The notes below the pieces were generated by a model. It was not told the DNA's origin. It made no database searches and worked only from the letters and a program-made list of their open reading frames with translations. 64,000 nucleotides of DNA from Sphingomonas sp. Y38-1Y. GTDB taxonomy: Bacteria > Pseudomonadota > Alphaproteobacteria > Sphingomonadales > Sphingomonadaceae. The DNA lies in the NCBI RefSeq assembly GCF_032391395.1, contig NZ_CP135916.1, positions 496,001 through 560,000 on the forward strand, given 5' to 3'. Positions 1 through 8,833 of the stretch are shown piece by piece. Made by a program: the position numbers and the translations under genes. The stretch's first letter is position 1. Each line of letters opens with the position of its first letter.

Positions 1-1
1 G

Positions 2-148
2 ATCGCCCCGCTCGCTTACAACGCGCATGGCGGCGGCGGCGAACAGATGCGCGCCTTCATGGCGGCGCTCGACGCCAAGGACGCGGCGCGCGCGCGGAAG
101 CTGCTGGTCGATGGGCCGCGCAAGGACGCGGAGAACAAGAAGGATTGA
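2..148 (+). CDS. C-terminal fragment of an unidentified protein
   Basis: An open frame enters from the left edge and ends at a TGA at 146-148, giving 48 residues that run from IAPLAYNAHGGGG to DGPRKDAENKKD. The end is charged and rich in Lys, Arg and Asp, and codon use is GC-rich like the neighbouring genes, so it is probably the real C-terminus of a gene that starts before the window. I do not recognise the family. A palindromic repeat begins about 30 bases after the stop. Confidence 0.5.
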   Translation: MAPLAYNAHGGGGEQMRAFMAALDAKDAARARKLLVDGPRKDAENKKD

Positions 149-180
149 GGGGGCCGCCTCCTCGCATGAGGCATCCAAGG

Positions 181-298
181 TCCTCCCCTGCAAGGGGAGG
201 GGGCCATGCGCAGCATGGTGGAGGGGTATCGCGCTTTCGAGAGGTCGCTACCCCTCCACCACCGCTTCGCGGCGGTCCCCCTCCCCCTCCGGGGTAGG
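181..298. repeat. Intergenic palindromic repeat, CTCCCC family
   Basis: A small hairpin (CTCCCCTGCAAGGGGAG) opens the element. A longer arm, GTGGAGGGGTA, is later answered by TACCCCTCCACC, and the element closes with a CCCCCTCCCCCTCCGGGG stretch. The same GC-rich double-hairpin architecture recurs near 19159 and 26012. It lies between the converging ends of the partial gene and ada and may stop transcription from both sides. Confidence 0.65.
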
Positions 299-312
299 AT
301 CTTGGACCTTCA

Positions 313-1347
313 CTACTCCCGGTCGACAACGCCCTCGCGCCGGCGCAGCACGCGCTTGCGGTCGATGCCATAGGCATAGCCGCCCATCGTCCCGTCGCTG
401 CGCGTCACGCGGTGACAGGGGATGACCACCGCGACGTTGTTCGCGCCGCACGCCGACCCCGCCGCGCGCACCGCGCCCGGTCGCCCGACCTCGGCCGCGA
501 GCTCCGCATAGCTCAGCGTACCGCCCGCGGGGATGCGGCGAAGCGCCTGCCACACCGCTTCCTGGAATGCGGTGCCGGCGACGTCGAGCGGCAGGTGCGG
601 GTCGCGCCCGGGCGTCTCCACCTCCGCGACCACGCGCGCGGCGAGGTCGGCGAGCGCATCGCCGCCCTCGACAATGTCGGCGCGGGGAAAGCGCGCGGCG
701 AGCGTGGCGGCGTCCTCCTCGAACGAGACGCGGCACAGCCCTTTGTCGGTCGCGGCGATCAGCATTGGGCCCAGGCTCGTCTCGGCGACGGTCCAGCGGA
801 TCGTCACCCCCTCGCCGCCGCGCACCCAGGCGCTCGGCGCCATGCCCAGCCGCCCCTTGGCCTCGTCGTAGAAGCGGCTCGGCCCCGAATAGCCGGCCCG
901 GTAGATGGCGTCGGTCACATGATCCTCCTCGCTCAGCGCCGTCGCCGCGCGATCGGCTCGCCGTCCGCGCGCATAGGCAGCGGGGGTGACGCCCAGCGCG
1001 CGCTTGAACAGCCGGTGGAAATGGTGCGGCGCATAGCCGACGTGATCGGCCAGTGTCTCCAGTGACGGCGGCGCCCCGGCCGCGTCGATCATCGCGATCG
1101 CCGCGGTGACCGCGACGCGGTCGCGTGCCGCCTCGTCAGGCTTGCAGCGCAGGCATGCGCGATAGCCCGCCGCCACCGCCCCCGCGCCATCGGCGAAGAA
1201 GCGCACATGCTCGCGCCGCGGCCGCCGCGCGGGGCAGGAGGGGCGGCAATAGATGTGCGTCGTCGTCACTGCGACGACGAACCGCTCGTCCGCGTTACGA
1301 TCGCGCGCCTCGAACGCGGCCCATGCCTGATCGTCGGTGAGGTCCAT
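313..1347 (-). CDS. ada: Ada: bifunctional alkylated-DNA repair methyltransferase and transcription activator
   Basis: The 344-residue protein has the full Ada layout. The N-terminal zinc domain has Cys34, Cys38, Cys65 and Cys68 (YCRPSC and CLRC); Cys34 would accept methyl groups from phosphotriesters. An AraC-type helix-turn-helix follows at about 85-165 (HFHRLFKRALGVTPAAYARGRR), then the O6-methylguanine methyltransferase domain with the PCHRV active site (acceptor Cys311). In this family methylation of the N-terminal Cys turns the protein into an activator of its own promoter. It is transcribed away from the amidohydrolase gene, with about 100 bases between the two starts. Length matches E. 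coli Ada. Confidence 0.95.
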   Translation of the reverse strand: MDLTDDQAWAAFEARDRNADERFVVAVTTTHIYCRPSCPARRPRREHVRFFADGAGAVAAGYRACLRCKPDEAARDRVAVTAAIAMIDAAGAPPSLETLADHVGYAPHHFHRLFKRALGVTPAAYARGRRADRAATALSEEDHVTDAIYRAGYSGPSRFYDEAKGRLGMAPSAWVRGGEGVTIRWTVAETSLGPMLIAATDKGLCRVSFEEDAATLAARFPRADIVEGGDALADLAARVVAEVETPGRDPHLPLDVAGTAFQEAVWQALRRIPAGGTLSYAELAAEVGRPGAVRAAGSACGANNVAVVIPCHRVTRSDGTMGGYAYGIDRKRVLRRREGVVDRE

Positions 1348-1448
1348 GGCCTTGGTCTAGCGCGTCGCGCGGTGCCCCGCATCCCGCCGCTTGCGGTCAA
1401 AGCGTCGCTCCGCCTAGTCTCCCGCCAACCAAGGGGGATGTCCTGACC

Positions 1449-2792
1449 ATGCGTAACCTGCTTCTCGCCGCCGCGGCGTTGTCGATCGCCGCGCCCGCCG
1501 CCGCTGCCGAGCCCGATTATGCCGCCGCCGTCCGCGCCGACTACAAGGCGGAGCTGGCGGCGATGTTCGACTGGTTCCACCGCAATCCGGAGCTGAGCTT
1601 CAAGGAGACCAAGACCGCCGCGCGCATGGCCGCCGAGCTGCGCAAGGTGCCGGGGATGCAGGTGACCGAGGGCGTGGGCGGGACTGGCGTCGTCGGCGTG
1701 CTCAAGAACGGCAGCGGTCCGGTGGTGCTGGTCCGCGCGGACATGGACGGGCTGCCGGTTGAGGAGAAGTCGGGGCTCGCCTATGCGTCCAAGGCGCGGC
1801 AGGTCGGCATCGACGGGATCGAAGCGCCGGTAATGCACGCCTGCGGTCACGACACGCACATCACCGCGATGGTCGGCACTGCGCGGCGGCTGGCGGCGCT
1901 GAAGGATCGCTGGAACGGCACGCTCGTCTTCATCGTCCAGCCCGCCGAGGAGCGGGTGGGCGGCGCCGCGGCGATGGTCAAGGACGGGCTCTATACCCGC
2001 TTCCCCAAGCCGGCGGTCGCGCTCGCCTTCCACGTCGCGTCCGAACTCGCCGCGGGCAAGGTCTCCGCTGCCGAGGGCATCCAATATTCCTCGTCTGACT
2101 CGGTCGACATTACCGTTCCCGGTGTCGGCGCGCACGGCGCCAGCCCGCACATGGGCAAGGACCCGGTCTACATGGCCTCGCAGCTCGTCATCGCGCTGCA
2201 GGGCCTCATCAGCCGCGAGCAGCAGCCGTTGAAGCCCGGCGTCATCACCGTCGGATCGTTCCATTCGGGCCTAAAGCACAACATCATCTCGGACGAGGCC
2301 AAGCTCCAGGTCACCGTCCGCGCCAATGACGAGGAAGAGCGTGCACGGCTGATCGCCGGGATCAAGCGCGTGGCGCGCGGCGTCGGCGAAATGAACGGCA
2401 TGCCCGCCGACAAGATGCCCGTCGTCACCGTGACGGAGGGGACGCCGACGACGATCAACGACGCCGCGCTCGCGCGCCGCCTCAACGGGACGATGGTTCA
2501 GGCGCTGGGGGCGGCCAACGTCGTCCCCTTTGAACAGAAGGGGATGGGGGCCGAGGACTTCGCCTATCTCGTCCAGCCCGATACCGGGGTGAAGGGCTAT
2601 TATTTCGCGGTCGGCGGCACCCCGCAGGCGGCGATCGACGCAGCGGCGCGCGGCGGGCCACCGGTGCCCTCGCATCACTCGCCCTTGTTCAAAATCGCCC
2701 CGGAACCTGCGATCGTCACCGGCACGATCGCGATGACCGCCGCCGTTCTCGACCTTATGAAGCCGGGCGCAGGCGGGAGTGCGGGCCAGTGA
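1449..2792 (+). CDS. Secreted M20D-family amidohydrolase
   Basis: The protein is 447 residues. A signal peptide (MRNLLLAAAALSIAAPAAAAE) predicts export to the periplasm. The mature part has the metal-binding signature HACGHDTH near residue 135 and a QPAEE motif near 160, typical of M20D enzymes such as hippurate hydrolase and IAA-amino-acid hydrolase, which release an amino acid or acyl group from N-acyl amino acids. The C-terminal SHHSPLF supplies a further metal ligand. A GGGGA sequence sits upstream of the ATG. The gene overlaps the following lipoprotein gene by 4 bases, so the two are probably co-translated. The exact substrate cannot be read from sequence. Confidence 0.88.
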   Translation: MRNLLLAAAALSIAAPAAAAEPDYAAAVRADYKAELAAMFDWFHRNPELSFKETKTAARMAAELRKVPGMQVTEGVGGTGVVGVLKNGSGPVVLVRADMDGLPVEEKSGLAYASKARQVGIDGIEAPVMHACGHDTHITAMVGTARRLAALKDRWNGTLVFIVQPAEERVGGAAAMVKDGLYTRFPKPAVALAFHVASELAAGKVSAAEGIQYSSSDSVDITVPGVGAHGASPHMGKDPVYMASQLVIALQGLISREQQPLKPGVITVGSFHSGLKHNIISDEAKLQVTVRANDEEERARLIAGIKRVARGVGEMNGMPADKMPVVTVTEGTPTTINDAALARRLNGTMVQALGAANVVPFEQKGMGAEDFAYLVQPDTGVKGYYFAVGGTPQAAIDAAARGGPPVPSHHSPLFKIAPEPAIVTGTIAMTAAVLDLMKPGAGGSAGQ

Positions 2793-3352
2793 AGCGCCTG
2801 ATCCCCTTTGCGCTCCTGTCGCTCGCCGGCTGCGGCGGGCAGAGCACGACCGACAGCGCTGCAAGCAGCGGCGAGATCGAGGTGACCAACGCCAGCGTGG
2901 CGGAGGTCGCGGCGCAGACCCAGGCGGCAGGCGCGCAGATGCGCTTCGAACCCGGCCAGTGGCGCACCACGGTGGAGGTGGTCGAGGCCGAGGTCCCCGG
3001 CCTGCCGCCCGCCATGGCCGAGGAGATGAAGCGGCGGATGCTCGCCAAGTCGAGCGTGTCGAGCTGCATGACGCCCGAACAGGCCGCCAAGCCGAACGAG
3101 GACCTGTTCGCCGGCCAGCAGGGCGGCTGCCGCTTCGACCGCTTCGTCATGAAGGATGGCCGAGTCGATGCAGCAATGACGTGCAAAGGCGACGGCCAAG
3201 GAAACGGTCAGGCCAAGATCCTGATGACCGGCAGCTTTTCCAAGACCCGCTTCGAAATGGAGAACCGGATCGAGGCGACCGGACCGAACGCGCAGGCGGC
3301 GATGCGCATGCGTTCGCGCGTGACGGGCGAGCGGACGGGGAATTGCGCCTAG
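2789..3352 (+). CDS. DUF3617-type lipoprotein
   Basis: This 187-residue protein starts with GTG inside the stop of the amidohydrolase gene (GTGA overlap). MKRLIPFALLSLAGCGG is a short lipoprotein signal with lipobox LAGC. The body (FEPGQWRTTVEVVEAEVPGLP, then SSCMTPEQA, CRFDRFVM and MTCKGD) matches the DUF3617 pattern of small periplasmic proteins common in sphingomonads, with conserved cysteines that could form disulfides. The function of the family is not established. Coupling suggests co-expression with the amidohydrolase, not necessarily a shared reaction. Confidence 0.8.
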   Translation: MKRLIPFALLSLAGCGGQSTTDSAASSGEIEVTNASVAEVAAQTQAAGAQMRFEPGQWRTTVEVVEAEVPGLPPAMAEEMKRRMLAKSSVSSCMTPEQAAKPNEDLFAGQQGGCRFDRFVMKDGRVDAAMTCKGDGQGNGQAKILMTGSFSKTRFEMENRIEATGPNAQAAMRMRSRVTGERTGNCA

Positions 3353-3360
3353 GGAACGTT

Positions 3361-3424
3361 GTTCGACAAGCTCAAGCCGAACGGGGTAGTTTCAGCCGTT
3401 CGTGCTGAGCCTGTCGAAGCACGT
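3361..3424. repeat. Intergenic palindromic repeat, CTTCGACAAGCTC family
   Basis: GTTCGACAAGCTCAAGCCGAACGG is followed by CCGTTCGTGCTGAGCCTGTCGAAGCACGTG; the two halves are imperfect inverted copies. The same unit appears at 35346-35437 and, diverged, at 8053-8196. It separates two converging genes. Confidence 0.75.
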
Positions 3425-3439
3425 GGGAAGGTACCACCC

Positions 3440-4690
3440 TCAGCGCAGCGCCGTCACCGCCGGCGTGCGCGCGCAGGCGGCGAGCCGCGCCTCGTCAAGC
3501 GTGCCGGGGGTGGCGGTGAGCGGCGGCACGTCGAACGGCCGGCCGATCTCGCGCCGGGTGAAGCGGTCGGCGGGCTGGCCGGCGCACTGCATCAGCAGCC
3601 TCAGCATTGTCGGCGGCGTGTCCCGCGCCTCGGCCGACAGCTTGAACGTGCCCCAGTGGATCGGCAGCGCCGCCGGCCGGCCAAGCCGATCCCAGACGCG
3701 CACCGCCTCCCGCGGGCCGATATGACTGCCCGTCCCCATCTCGCCGGGCTGGAAGCGGAAGGCGCCGACGGGGATCAGCGCCAGCCGGATCGGGCCGATC
3801 GCGGCGGCCTCACGCGGCCAGTTGCCGTCGCCAAAACCGGTATCGCCGGCGAAGAACAGGTTGCCGCCGGGAAGCTCGATCACGAACGCCGACCATAGCG
3901 CGCGGTTGCGATCCGCGAACCAGCGGCTGCCCCAATGATGGTTGCGCACGACATGGACGCGGACGGGCGCGGGCGCAAAGCCCCCGGCACTCACGCGTGG
4001 CCGGTCTGCGACCGGCACCGCATGGCCCCAGTCGAGCTCGGTCGCGTCGATCCCCGCCGATCGCAGGATCGCCCCGTTGCCCAGGCTGGTGACGATCGTC
4101 GGCCGGTCTCGGTCCCACAATTCCTTGAGCGTCGCGAGGTCGAGATGGTCATAATGATTGTGGCTGATGACGATCAGGTCGATCTTGGGCAGGTCGGCGA
4201 TGGCGATGCCGGGCGCGGTCGTGCGCGTCGGCCCGAAGCCAAGCGGCCCAGCACGCGTGGACCAGACGGGATCGGTCAGGATGTTGAGCGCCGGCGTTTC
4301 CACCAGCACGCTGGCATGCCCCACCCAGGTCGCGCGCATCGGCATCGCCGCGATCTCGGCCGGGCGCGCGGGCATGAACTGGATCGGCGTCGGATAGGGT
4401 TGGAGCAGCTCGCCGGAGGTTGCCGAGCGCACCGGCACGCTCACCGGCCACGCCGCCTCGCCCTCGCCGCTCAAGCGACGCCACAGGAAACCCGCGCGAT
4501 TGCCGCCGCCGGGCACGCGCCCCGCATCGTCGCCGCCAGGATTGAAGAAGCGCTCACCGTCGAAATGGCCGCTTTCCGGCCCCTGATAATAGCGGCGGTC
4601 GAGGAAGGTCGGCACGATCGTCGCGGCAAGGCACGCGCCCGCTACCAGCCACAGCAGCACGCCCGCCATCCAGCCTGCCACCCGCCGCAT
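3440..4690 (-). CDS. Membrane-anchored metallo-beta-lactamase-fold hydrolase
   Basis: The 416-residue protein has a hydrophobic N-terminus (VAGWMAGVLLWLVAGACLAA) acting as signal or anchor. The core carries HNHYDHLD (HxHxDH zinc motif, near residue 180), FAGDTGFG (metal-binding Asp) and a late HWGTFKLS, as in the NAPE-PLD/UlaG branch of the superfamily. NAPE-PLD homologues hydrolyse N-acyl phosphatidylethanolamines, while others are lactonases; the sequence does not decide between these. A perfect AGGAGGA precedes the ATG. It is transcribed towards the DUF3617 gene and away from glutathione reductase. Confidence 0.85.
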   Translation of the reverse strand: MRRVAGWMAGVLLWLVAGACLAATIVPTFLDRRYYQGPESGHFDGERFFNPGGDDAGRVPGGGNRAGFLWRRLSGEGEAAWPVSVPVRSATSGELLQPYPTPIQFMPARPAEIAAMPMRATWVGHASVLVETPALNILTDPVWSTRAGPLGFGPTRTTAPGIAIADLPKIDLIVISHNHYDHLDLATLKELWDRDRPTIVTSLGNGAILRSAGIDATELDWGHAVPVADRPRVSAGGFAPAPVRVHVVRNHHWGSRWFADRNRALWSAFVIELPGGNLFFAGDTGFGDGNWPREAAAIGPIRLALIPVGAFRFQPGEMGTGSHIGPREAVRVWDRLGRPAALPIHWGTFKLSAEARDTPPTMLRLLMQCAGQPADRFTRREIGRPFDVPPLTATPGTLDEARLAACARTPAVTALR

Positions 4691-4817
4691 CGTTCCTCCT
4701 GATCCAGACTGCGCTCTACGGTCCCGGCCCCCCGGCGGTTCCGGCGCGAAAATCTTTGTCGCCCGCGCGCTCCGCCCCTATCTCGCGCACAACCGGTTAT
4801 CGAGAAGGAAGCGCGCC

Positions 4818-6167
4818 TTGGCCCAATACGACTATGACCTGTTCGTGATCGGCGCCGGGTCGGGCGGCACGCGCGCGGCGCGCGTCTCGGCCGCTTACGG
4901 CGCGCGGGTTGCGGTCGCCGAGGAATATCGCGTCGGCGGCACCTGCGTCATTCGCGGCTGCGTGCCCAAGAAGCTGCTCGTCTATGGCGCGCATTTCGCC
5001 GAGGATCTGCGCGATGCGCGCCATTTCGGCTGGGACGTGCCGTCCGACTGCGCCTTTACCTGGGCGCGGCTGCGCGACAACGTGCTGGCGGAGGTCGACC
5101 GCATCAACGGCGCCTATACGCAGACGATCGAGTCGAGCGGCGCGGAGATCATCCACCAGCGCGCGACGATCGCCGGCCCGCACGAGGTGAAGCTCGCCGA
5201 TGGCCGTACCGTCACCGCCGAGCGCATCCTGATCGCCACCGGCGCGACGCCTCAGGTGCCGAGCTGCCCCGGCCACGAACACGGCATCACCTCGAACGAG
5301 GCGTTTCACCTGGACGCAGTGCCCGAGCGCATCCTGATCGCCGGTGCCGGCTATATCGCCAACGAGTTCGCGGGCGTGTTCCACCAGCTTGGCGCCCACG
5401 TCACGCTCATCAACCGCACCGACGTGATCCTGCGCGGCTATGACGAGCAGGTCCGCGATCGATTGCTCCAGATTTCGACCGCCAAGGGCATCCAGTTCCG
5501 CTTCAACGCCGAGTTCCGCGGGATCGAGAAACAGGCGGACGGCTGCCTCAAGGTCGAGATGACCAACCACGAGCCGCTCACCGTCGACATGGTGATGTTC
5601 GCGACCGGCCGTGTGCCCAATACCGGCGGACTGGGGCTGGAGCGCGCGGGCGTCGAGTGGGACGACAAGGGCGCGATCAAGGTCGATGACGACAATCGCA
5701 CCACCTGCGACAGCATCTTCGCGGTCGGCGACGTCACCAACCGCATCCAGCTGACCCCCGTCGCGATCCGCGAGGGACAGGCGTTCGCCGACACCTTCTA
5801 TGGCAACAAGCCGACCAGGGTCGATTACGACTGCATCCCCAGCGCGGTGTTCAGCCACCCGCCGATCGCCGGCGTCGGCCTGACCGAGGTGCAGGCGCGC
5901 CAGAAACACGGGTCGGTCAAAGTCTATCACTCCGACTTCCGCCCGATGAAGAACGTGCTTGCCGGCCGCAACGAGCGCGCGCTCTACAAGATGGTGTGCG
6001 ACGGCGATTCGGATAAAATCCTGGGCATCCACATGATCGGCCCCGACGCGCCGGAGATTCTTCAGTCCGCCGCGGTGGCAGTGAAGGCCGGACTGACCAA
6101 GGCGGCCTTCGATGCGACGGTGGCGCTCCATCCGACGATGGCGGAGGAACTCGTTCTCCTCAAATGA
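4818..6167 (+). CDS. gor: Glutathione-disulfide reductase
   Basis: This 449-residue flavoprotein starts at TTG, preceded by GAAGGAAG. The FAD-binding GAGSGG lies near residue 13 and the redox disulfide is Cys43-Cys48 in GGTCVIRGCVPKK, the glutathione reductase form of the motif. The NADPH-binding fold is GAGYIANEFA near 176, the second FAD contact is FAVGDV, and the C-terminal HPTMAEE carries the catalytic His-Glu pair. It reduces GSSG with NADPH in the cytosol. It is monocistronic, followed by a palindromic repeat. Confidence 0.95.
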   Translation: MAQYDYDLFVIGAGSGGTRAARVSAAYGARVAVAEEYRVGGTCVIRGCVPKKLLVYGAHFAEDLRDARHFGWDVPSDCAFTWARLRDNVLAEVDRINGAYTQTIESSGAEIIHQRATIAGPHEVKLADGRTVTAERILIATGATPQVPSCPGHEHGITSNEAFHLDAVPERILIAGAGYIANEFAGVFHQLGAHVTLINRTDVILRGYDEQVRDRLLQISTAKGIQFRFNAEFRGIEKQADGCLKVEMTNHEPLTVDMVMFATGRVPNTGGLGLERAGVEWDDKGAIKVDDDNRTTCDSIFAVGDVTNRIQLTPVAIREGQAFADTFYGNKPTRVDYDCIPSAVFSHPPIAGVGLTEVQARQKHGSVKVYHSDFRPMKNVLAGRNERALYKMVCDGDSDKILGIHMIGPDAPEILQSAAVAVKAGLTKAAFDATVALHPTMAEELVLLK

Positions 6168-6170
6168 ACC

Positions 6171-6253
6171 GTCACCTCGGACTTGATCCGGGGTCCCGCT
6201 TCTTCTTCCGTCGTCGAAAGGCAGCGGGACCCCGGGTCAAGCCCGGGGTGACG
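6171..6253. repeat. Palindromic repeat, GTCATCCCGGACTTGATCC family
   Basis: The left arm GTCACCTCGGACTTGATCCG ends in GGGGTCCCGCT. The right arm is AGCGGGACCCCGGGTCAAGC followed by CCGGGGTGACG. The arms are nearly perfect inverted copies about 85 bases end to end. Sister copies lie at 7211-7293 and 11788-11872. It sits between gor and era and could act as a transcription attenuator. Confidence 0.8.
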
Positions 6254-6282
6254 AACCTTCGAGGGTGCGCTAACGCCCACCC

Positions 6283-7191
6283 ATGACCGAAATCCAAGAA
6301 TCGACCCGCTGCGGCCTCGTCGCCGTGGTGGGGGCGCCCAATGCGGGCAAGTCGACGCTGGTCAATGCGCTGGTCGGCCAGAAGGTCGCGATCGTCAGCC
6401 CCAAGGCGCAGACGACGCGCGTGCGGCTGATGGGCATCGCCATCGACGGGCCGACGCAGCTCCTGCTCGTCGACACACCCGGCCTGTTCGATCCCAAGCG
6501 CCGACTGGACCGCGCGATGGTCTCGGCGGCGTGGGAAGGGGCCGAGGGCGCCGACGCGATCGCGCTGGTCGTCGATGCCAAGGGTGGGCTGCCGGAAAAG
6601 GTGCTGACGATCGTCGACCGGCTGGCGTCGCGGTCGGAGCCCAAGCTGCTCATCCTCAACAAGGTCGACCTGGCCGACAAGCCGCGCCTGCTCCTTCACG
6701 CGCAGCGGCTGAACGAGCGGCTGGCGTTCGACGAGATCTTCTTCGTCTCGGCAACGACGGGCGACGGCATCCCCGAGCTCAAGGCGGCGCTGTCGGCGCG
6801 CATGCCCGAGGGGCCGTGGCACTTCCCCGAGGACCAGGTCAGCGACGCCACCGACCGGATGCTCGCCGCCGAGGTGACGCGCGAGCAGCTCTATCTCCAG
6901 CTCCACGCCGAGCTCCCGTATGAAAGCGCGGTCGAGACCGAGCGCTATTCGGAGCGCGACGACGGATCGGTCGAAATCCACCAGCAGATCCTGGTCGAGC
7001 GCGACACCCAGCGTGCGATCGTGCTCGGCAAGGGCGGCGCCCGCATCAAGGACATCGGCGCCAAGGCCCGCGCCGAGCTGTCGCGGATCATGGGCGTGCC
7101 CGTGCACCTCTACCTCCACGTCAAGGTGAAGCCCGGCTGGGACGAGGATCGCGGCCTCTATCGCGACATCGGGCTGGATTGGGTGGAGTGA
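6283..7191 (+). CDS. era: GTPase Era
   Basis: The 302-residue protein has the GTPase motifs in order: G1 GAPNAGKST (17-25), G2 around TTRVR, G3 DTPGL, G4 NKVD and G5 SATTG. A C-terminal KH RNA-binding domain follows (VLGKGGARIKDIGAKAR). Era binds the 3' end of 16S rRNA and helps assemble the 30S subunit. Length and order are standard. In many alphaproteobacteria era follows rnc; here the neighbour is gor, so that link is lost. Confidence 0.95.
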   Translation: MTEIQESTRCGLVAVVGAPNAGKSTLVNALVGQKVAIVSPKAQTTRVRLMGIAIDGPTQLLLVDTPGLFDPKRRLDRAMVSAAWEGAEGADAIALVVDAKGGLPEKVLTIVDRLASRSEPKLLILNKVDLADKPRLLLHAQRLNERLAFDEIFFVSATTGDGIPELKAALSARMPEGPWHFPEDQVSDATDRMLAAEVTREQLYLQLHAELPYESAVETERYSERDDGSVEIHQQILVERDTQRAIVLGKGGARIKDIGAKARAELSRIMGVPVHLYLHVKVKPGWDEDRGLYRDIGLDWVE

Positions 7192-7210
7192 GCCACCCTC
7201 TTACCCCTTC

Positions 7211-7293
7211 GTCATCCCGGACTTGATCCGGGATCCCGCTGCCTTTCAAGTGCAAAAGAAGAAGGGGGACTCCGGATCAAGTCCGGGGTGACG
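7211..7293. repeat. Palindromic repeat overlapping the cobB 3' end
   Basis: This is a second copy of the GTCATCCCGGACTTGATCC family, with right arm GGATCAAGTCCGGGGTGACG. The convergent cobB gene ends inside it, so the last residues of CobB (TSPRT) are repeat-encoded. It fills the gap between convergent era and cobB and probably ends both transcripts. Confidence 0.8.
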
Positions 7294-8002
7294 TTCTGCG
7301 CTGTGAAGCCAGCACCGCCTCCACCCACACCGGCACCAGCTCGCTCGCCCGCCCCATCCGGCTTTCCTCGAACAGAAAGCTGCCCTGCGACGGCTCCAGG
7401 TTGATCTCCAGCGTCGCCGCGCCCCAGTGCCTCGCGGTCTGGACGAAGCCGGCGGCGGGATAGACTGCGCCCGAGGTGCCGATCGACACGAACAGGTCGC
7501 ACATCGCCAGCGCACGCTCGATGCGCTCCATCTGGTACGGCATCTCGCCGAAGAAGACGATGTCCGGCCGCATCGCCGGCGCGCCGCAATCGGGGCAGCG
7601 CGTACCCGGCGGCAGCTCGCCCGCCCACGGCCGAGCGGCGCCGCACGCCGCGCACAGCGCCGACTGGAGCTCGCCATGCATGTGCAGCATCCGCGTGGCG
7701 CCTGCCCGCTCGTGAAGGTCGTCGACATTCTGCGTGACGATCAGGAGCTCGCCCGGCCACTCGGCATCCAGCCGCGCGAGCGCGCAGTGCGCCGGGTTCG
7801 GTTCGACCGCCGCCAGTGCTGCCCGACGGAGATCGTAGAAGCGGTGTACCAGCCCCGGATCGCGCGCGAGCGCCTCGGGTGTGCAAACGTCCTCGACCCG
7901 GTGACCTTCCCACAAGCCCCCCGGCCCGCGGAAAGTGGCGATCCCGCTCTCCGCGGAGATCCCGGCGCCGGTGAGGACGACGATATTGGGGTGGTCGGTC
8001 AT
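7277..8002 (-). CDS. cobB: Sir2-family NAD-dependent protein deacylase
   Basis: The 241-residue protein carries the sirtuin signatures GAGISAESGIATFRG (from residue 12), TQNVDDLH and the active-site HMHGEL. Its zinc ribbon is formed by CAAC and, some 15 residues later, CPDC, and FFGEMP follows. It removes acetyl, or in the CobB class also succinyl, groups from lysines in the cytosol using NAD. The C-terminus (about five residues) lies in a palindromic repeat and replaces whatever ancestral tail existed. Confidence 0.92.
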   Translation of the reverse strand: MTDHPNIVVLTGAGISAESGIATFRGPGGLWEGHRVEDVCTPEALARDPGLVHRFYDLRRAALAAVEPNPAHCALARLDAEWPGELLIVTQNVDDLHERAGATRMLHMHGELQSALCAACGAARPWAGELPPGTRCPDCGAPAMRPDIVFFGEMPYQMERIERALAMCDLFVSIGTSGAVYPAAGFVQTARHWGAATLEINLEPSQGSFLFEESRMGRASELVPVWVEAVLASQRRTSPRT

Positions 8003-8052
8003 GGGGCTGGTCTAGCAGCCGGGGGGCGAATGCGCATCGATCCTCGATCAAT

Positions 8053-8196
8053 CCGTTCGTGCTGAGTAGCGGCCGAGTAGCCGCGCAGCGGCGTATCGAG
8101 GTCGCGTATCGAAGTACCGTCCCGCGCGCCAAAGCCCTTCGATACGCCGTCTCGATACGCCCTACGGGCTACTCGACGGCTACTCAGGACGAACGG
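8053..8196. repeat. Large imperfect inverted repeat
   Basis: CCGTTCGTGCTGAGTAG and GCGTATCGAGGTCGCGTATCG are mirrored by CGATACGCCGTCTCGATACGC, then GGCTACTCAGGACGAACGG. The whole element folds into one long cruciform between the divergent end of cobB and the end of the HxlR gene. Its outer arms resemble the CTTCGACAAGCTC family. Confidence 0.75.
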
Positions 8197-8237
8197 GTGG
8201 GACAAGTTGAGAGGACAAGCAAACCGAGCTTGAACCC

Positions 8238-8711
8238 CTACTCCGCCGCCTTCGCGCCGACCTCTTCCGGCAGCGCCCAAAGCAGGTCGTGGGTCGTCAG
8301 TGCGCGGCCATCATGGCTCATGACGCGGACGGGGGCGACGGGGCGGTGATCGCGGGCGTCGACGAGGACGGGAGCGATGCGCCCGGTCAGCTCATGGCGC
8401 TCGCCCCATTGACGCAGCGCCACCAGTGTCGGGAGCAGGTCCTTGCCCTTGTCGGTGAGGCGGTATTCGACCTTGCGCCGGTCGTCGTCGCAGGGACGCC
8501 GCTCCAGGATGCCGTGGCCGACCAGCCGGCCGAGCCGGTTGGCGAGGATGTTGCGTGCGATGCCGAGCTCCGACTGGAACTCCTCGAAATGGCGAAGGCC
8601 GTTGAAGCTGGCGCGCAGGATCAGAAAAGACCAGCGCTCGCCCATCGCCTCGAGCGCGGCCGGCAGGCTGCAATTCTCGGTGAGCTGACGCAGCGGTTCG
8701 CGCAATCCCAT
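8238..8711 (-). CDS. HxlR-family transcriptional regulator
   Basis: This 157-residue protein has the HxlR winged helix: an N-terminal Cys (NCSLPAALEAMGERWSFLIL), a recognition region (HFEEFQSELGIARNILANRL) and the wing (LTDKGKDLLPTL). Family members sense redox or aldehyde stress through that Cys. The C-terminal 45 residues (VMSHDGRALTTHDL) are longer than in minimal HxlR proteins. It is transcribed away from the small secreted protein at 8834; the region between them holds two GCAACCTT direct repeats (near 8771 and 8805) that could be its operator, which is inference. Confidence 0.88.
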   Translation of the reverse strand: MGLREPLRQLTENCSLPAALEAMGERWSFLILRASFNGLRHFEEFQSELGIARNILANRLGRLVGHGILERRPCDDDRRKVEYRLTDKGKDLLPTLVALRQWGERHELTGRIAPVLVDARDHRPVAPVRVMSHDGRALTTHDLLWALPEEVGAKAAE

Positions 8712-8833
8712 CGTCTGATCCTAAACCAAATGCGCGCGCAGGCAAAGGACACCAAACTCAGTTTCAGATTGCAACCTTACGGCCTTGAAGATAAGTAGCG
8801 ATTCGCAACCTTGTTGTGAACGGGAGATCCTTC

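Noticed and set aside
8053..8196. Large inverted repeat considered as an insertion-sequence remnant
   Set aside because: There is no transposase fragment and no target duplication; outer arms match the palindromic repeat family instead.
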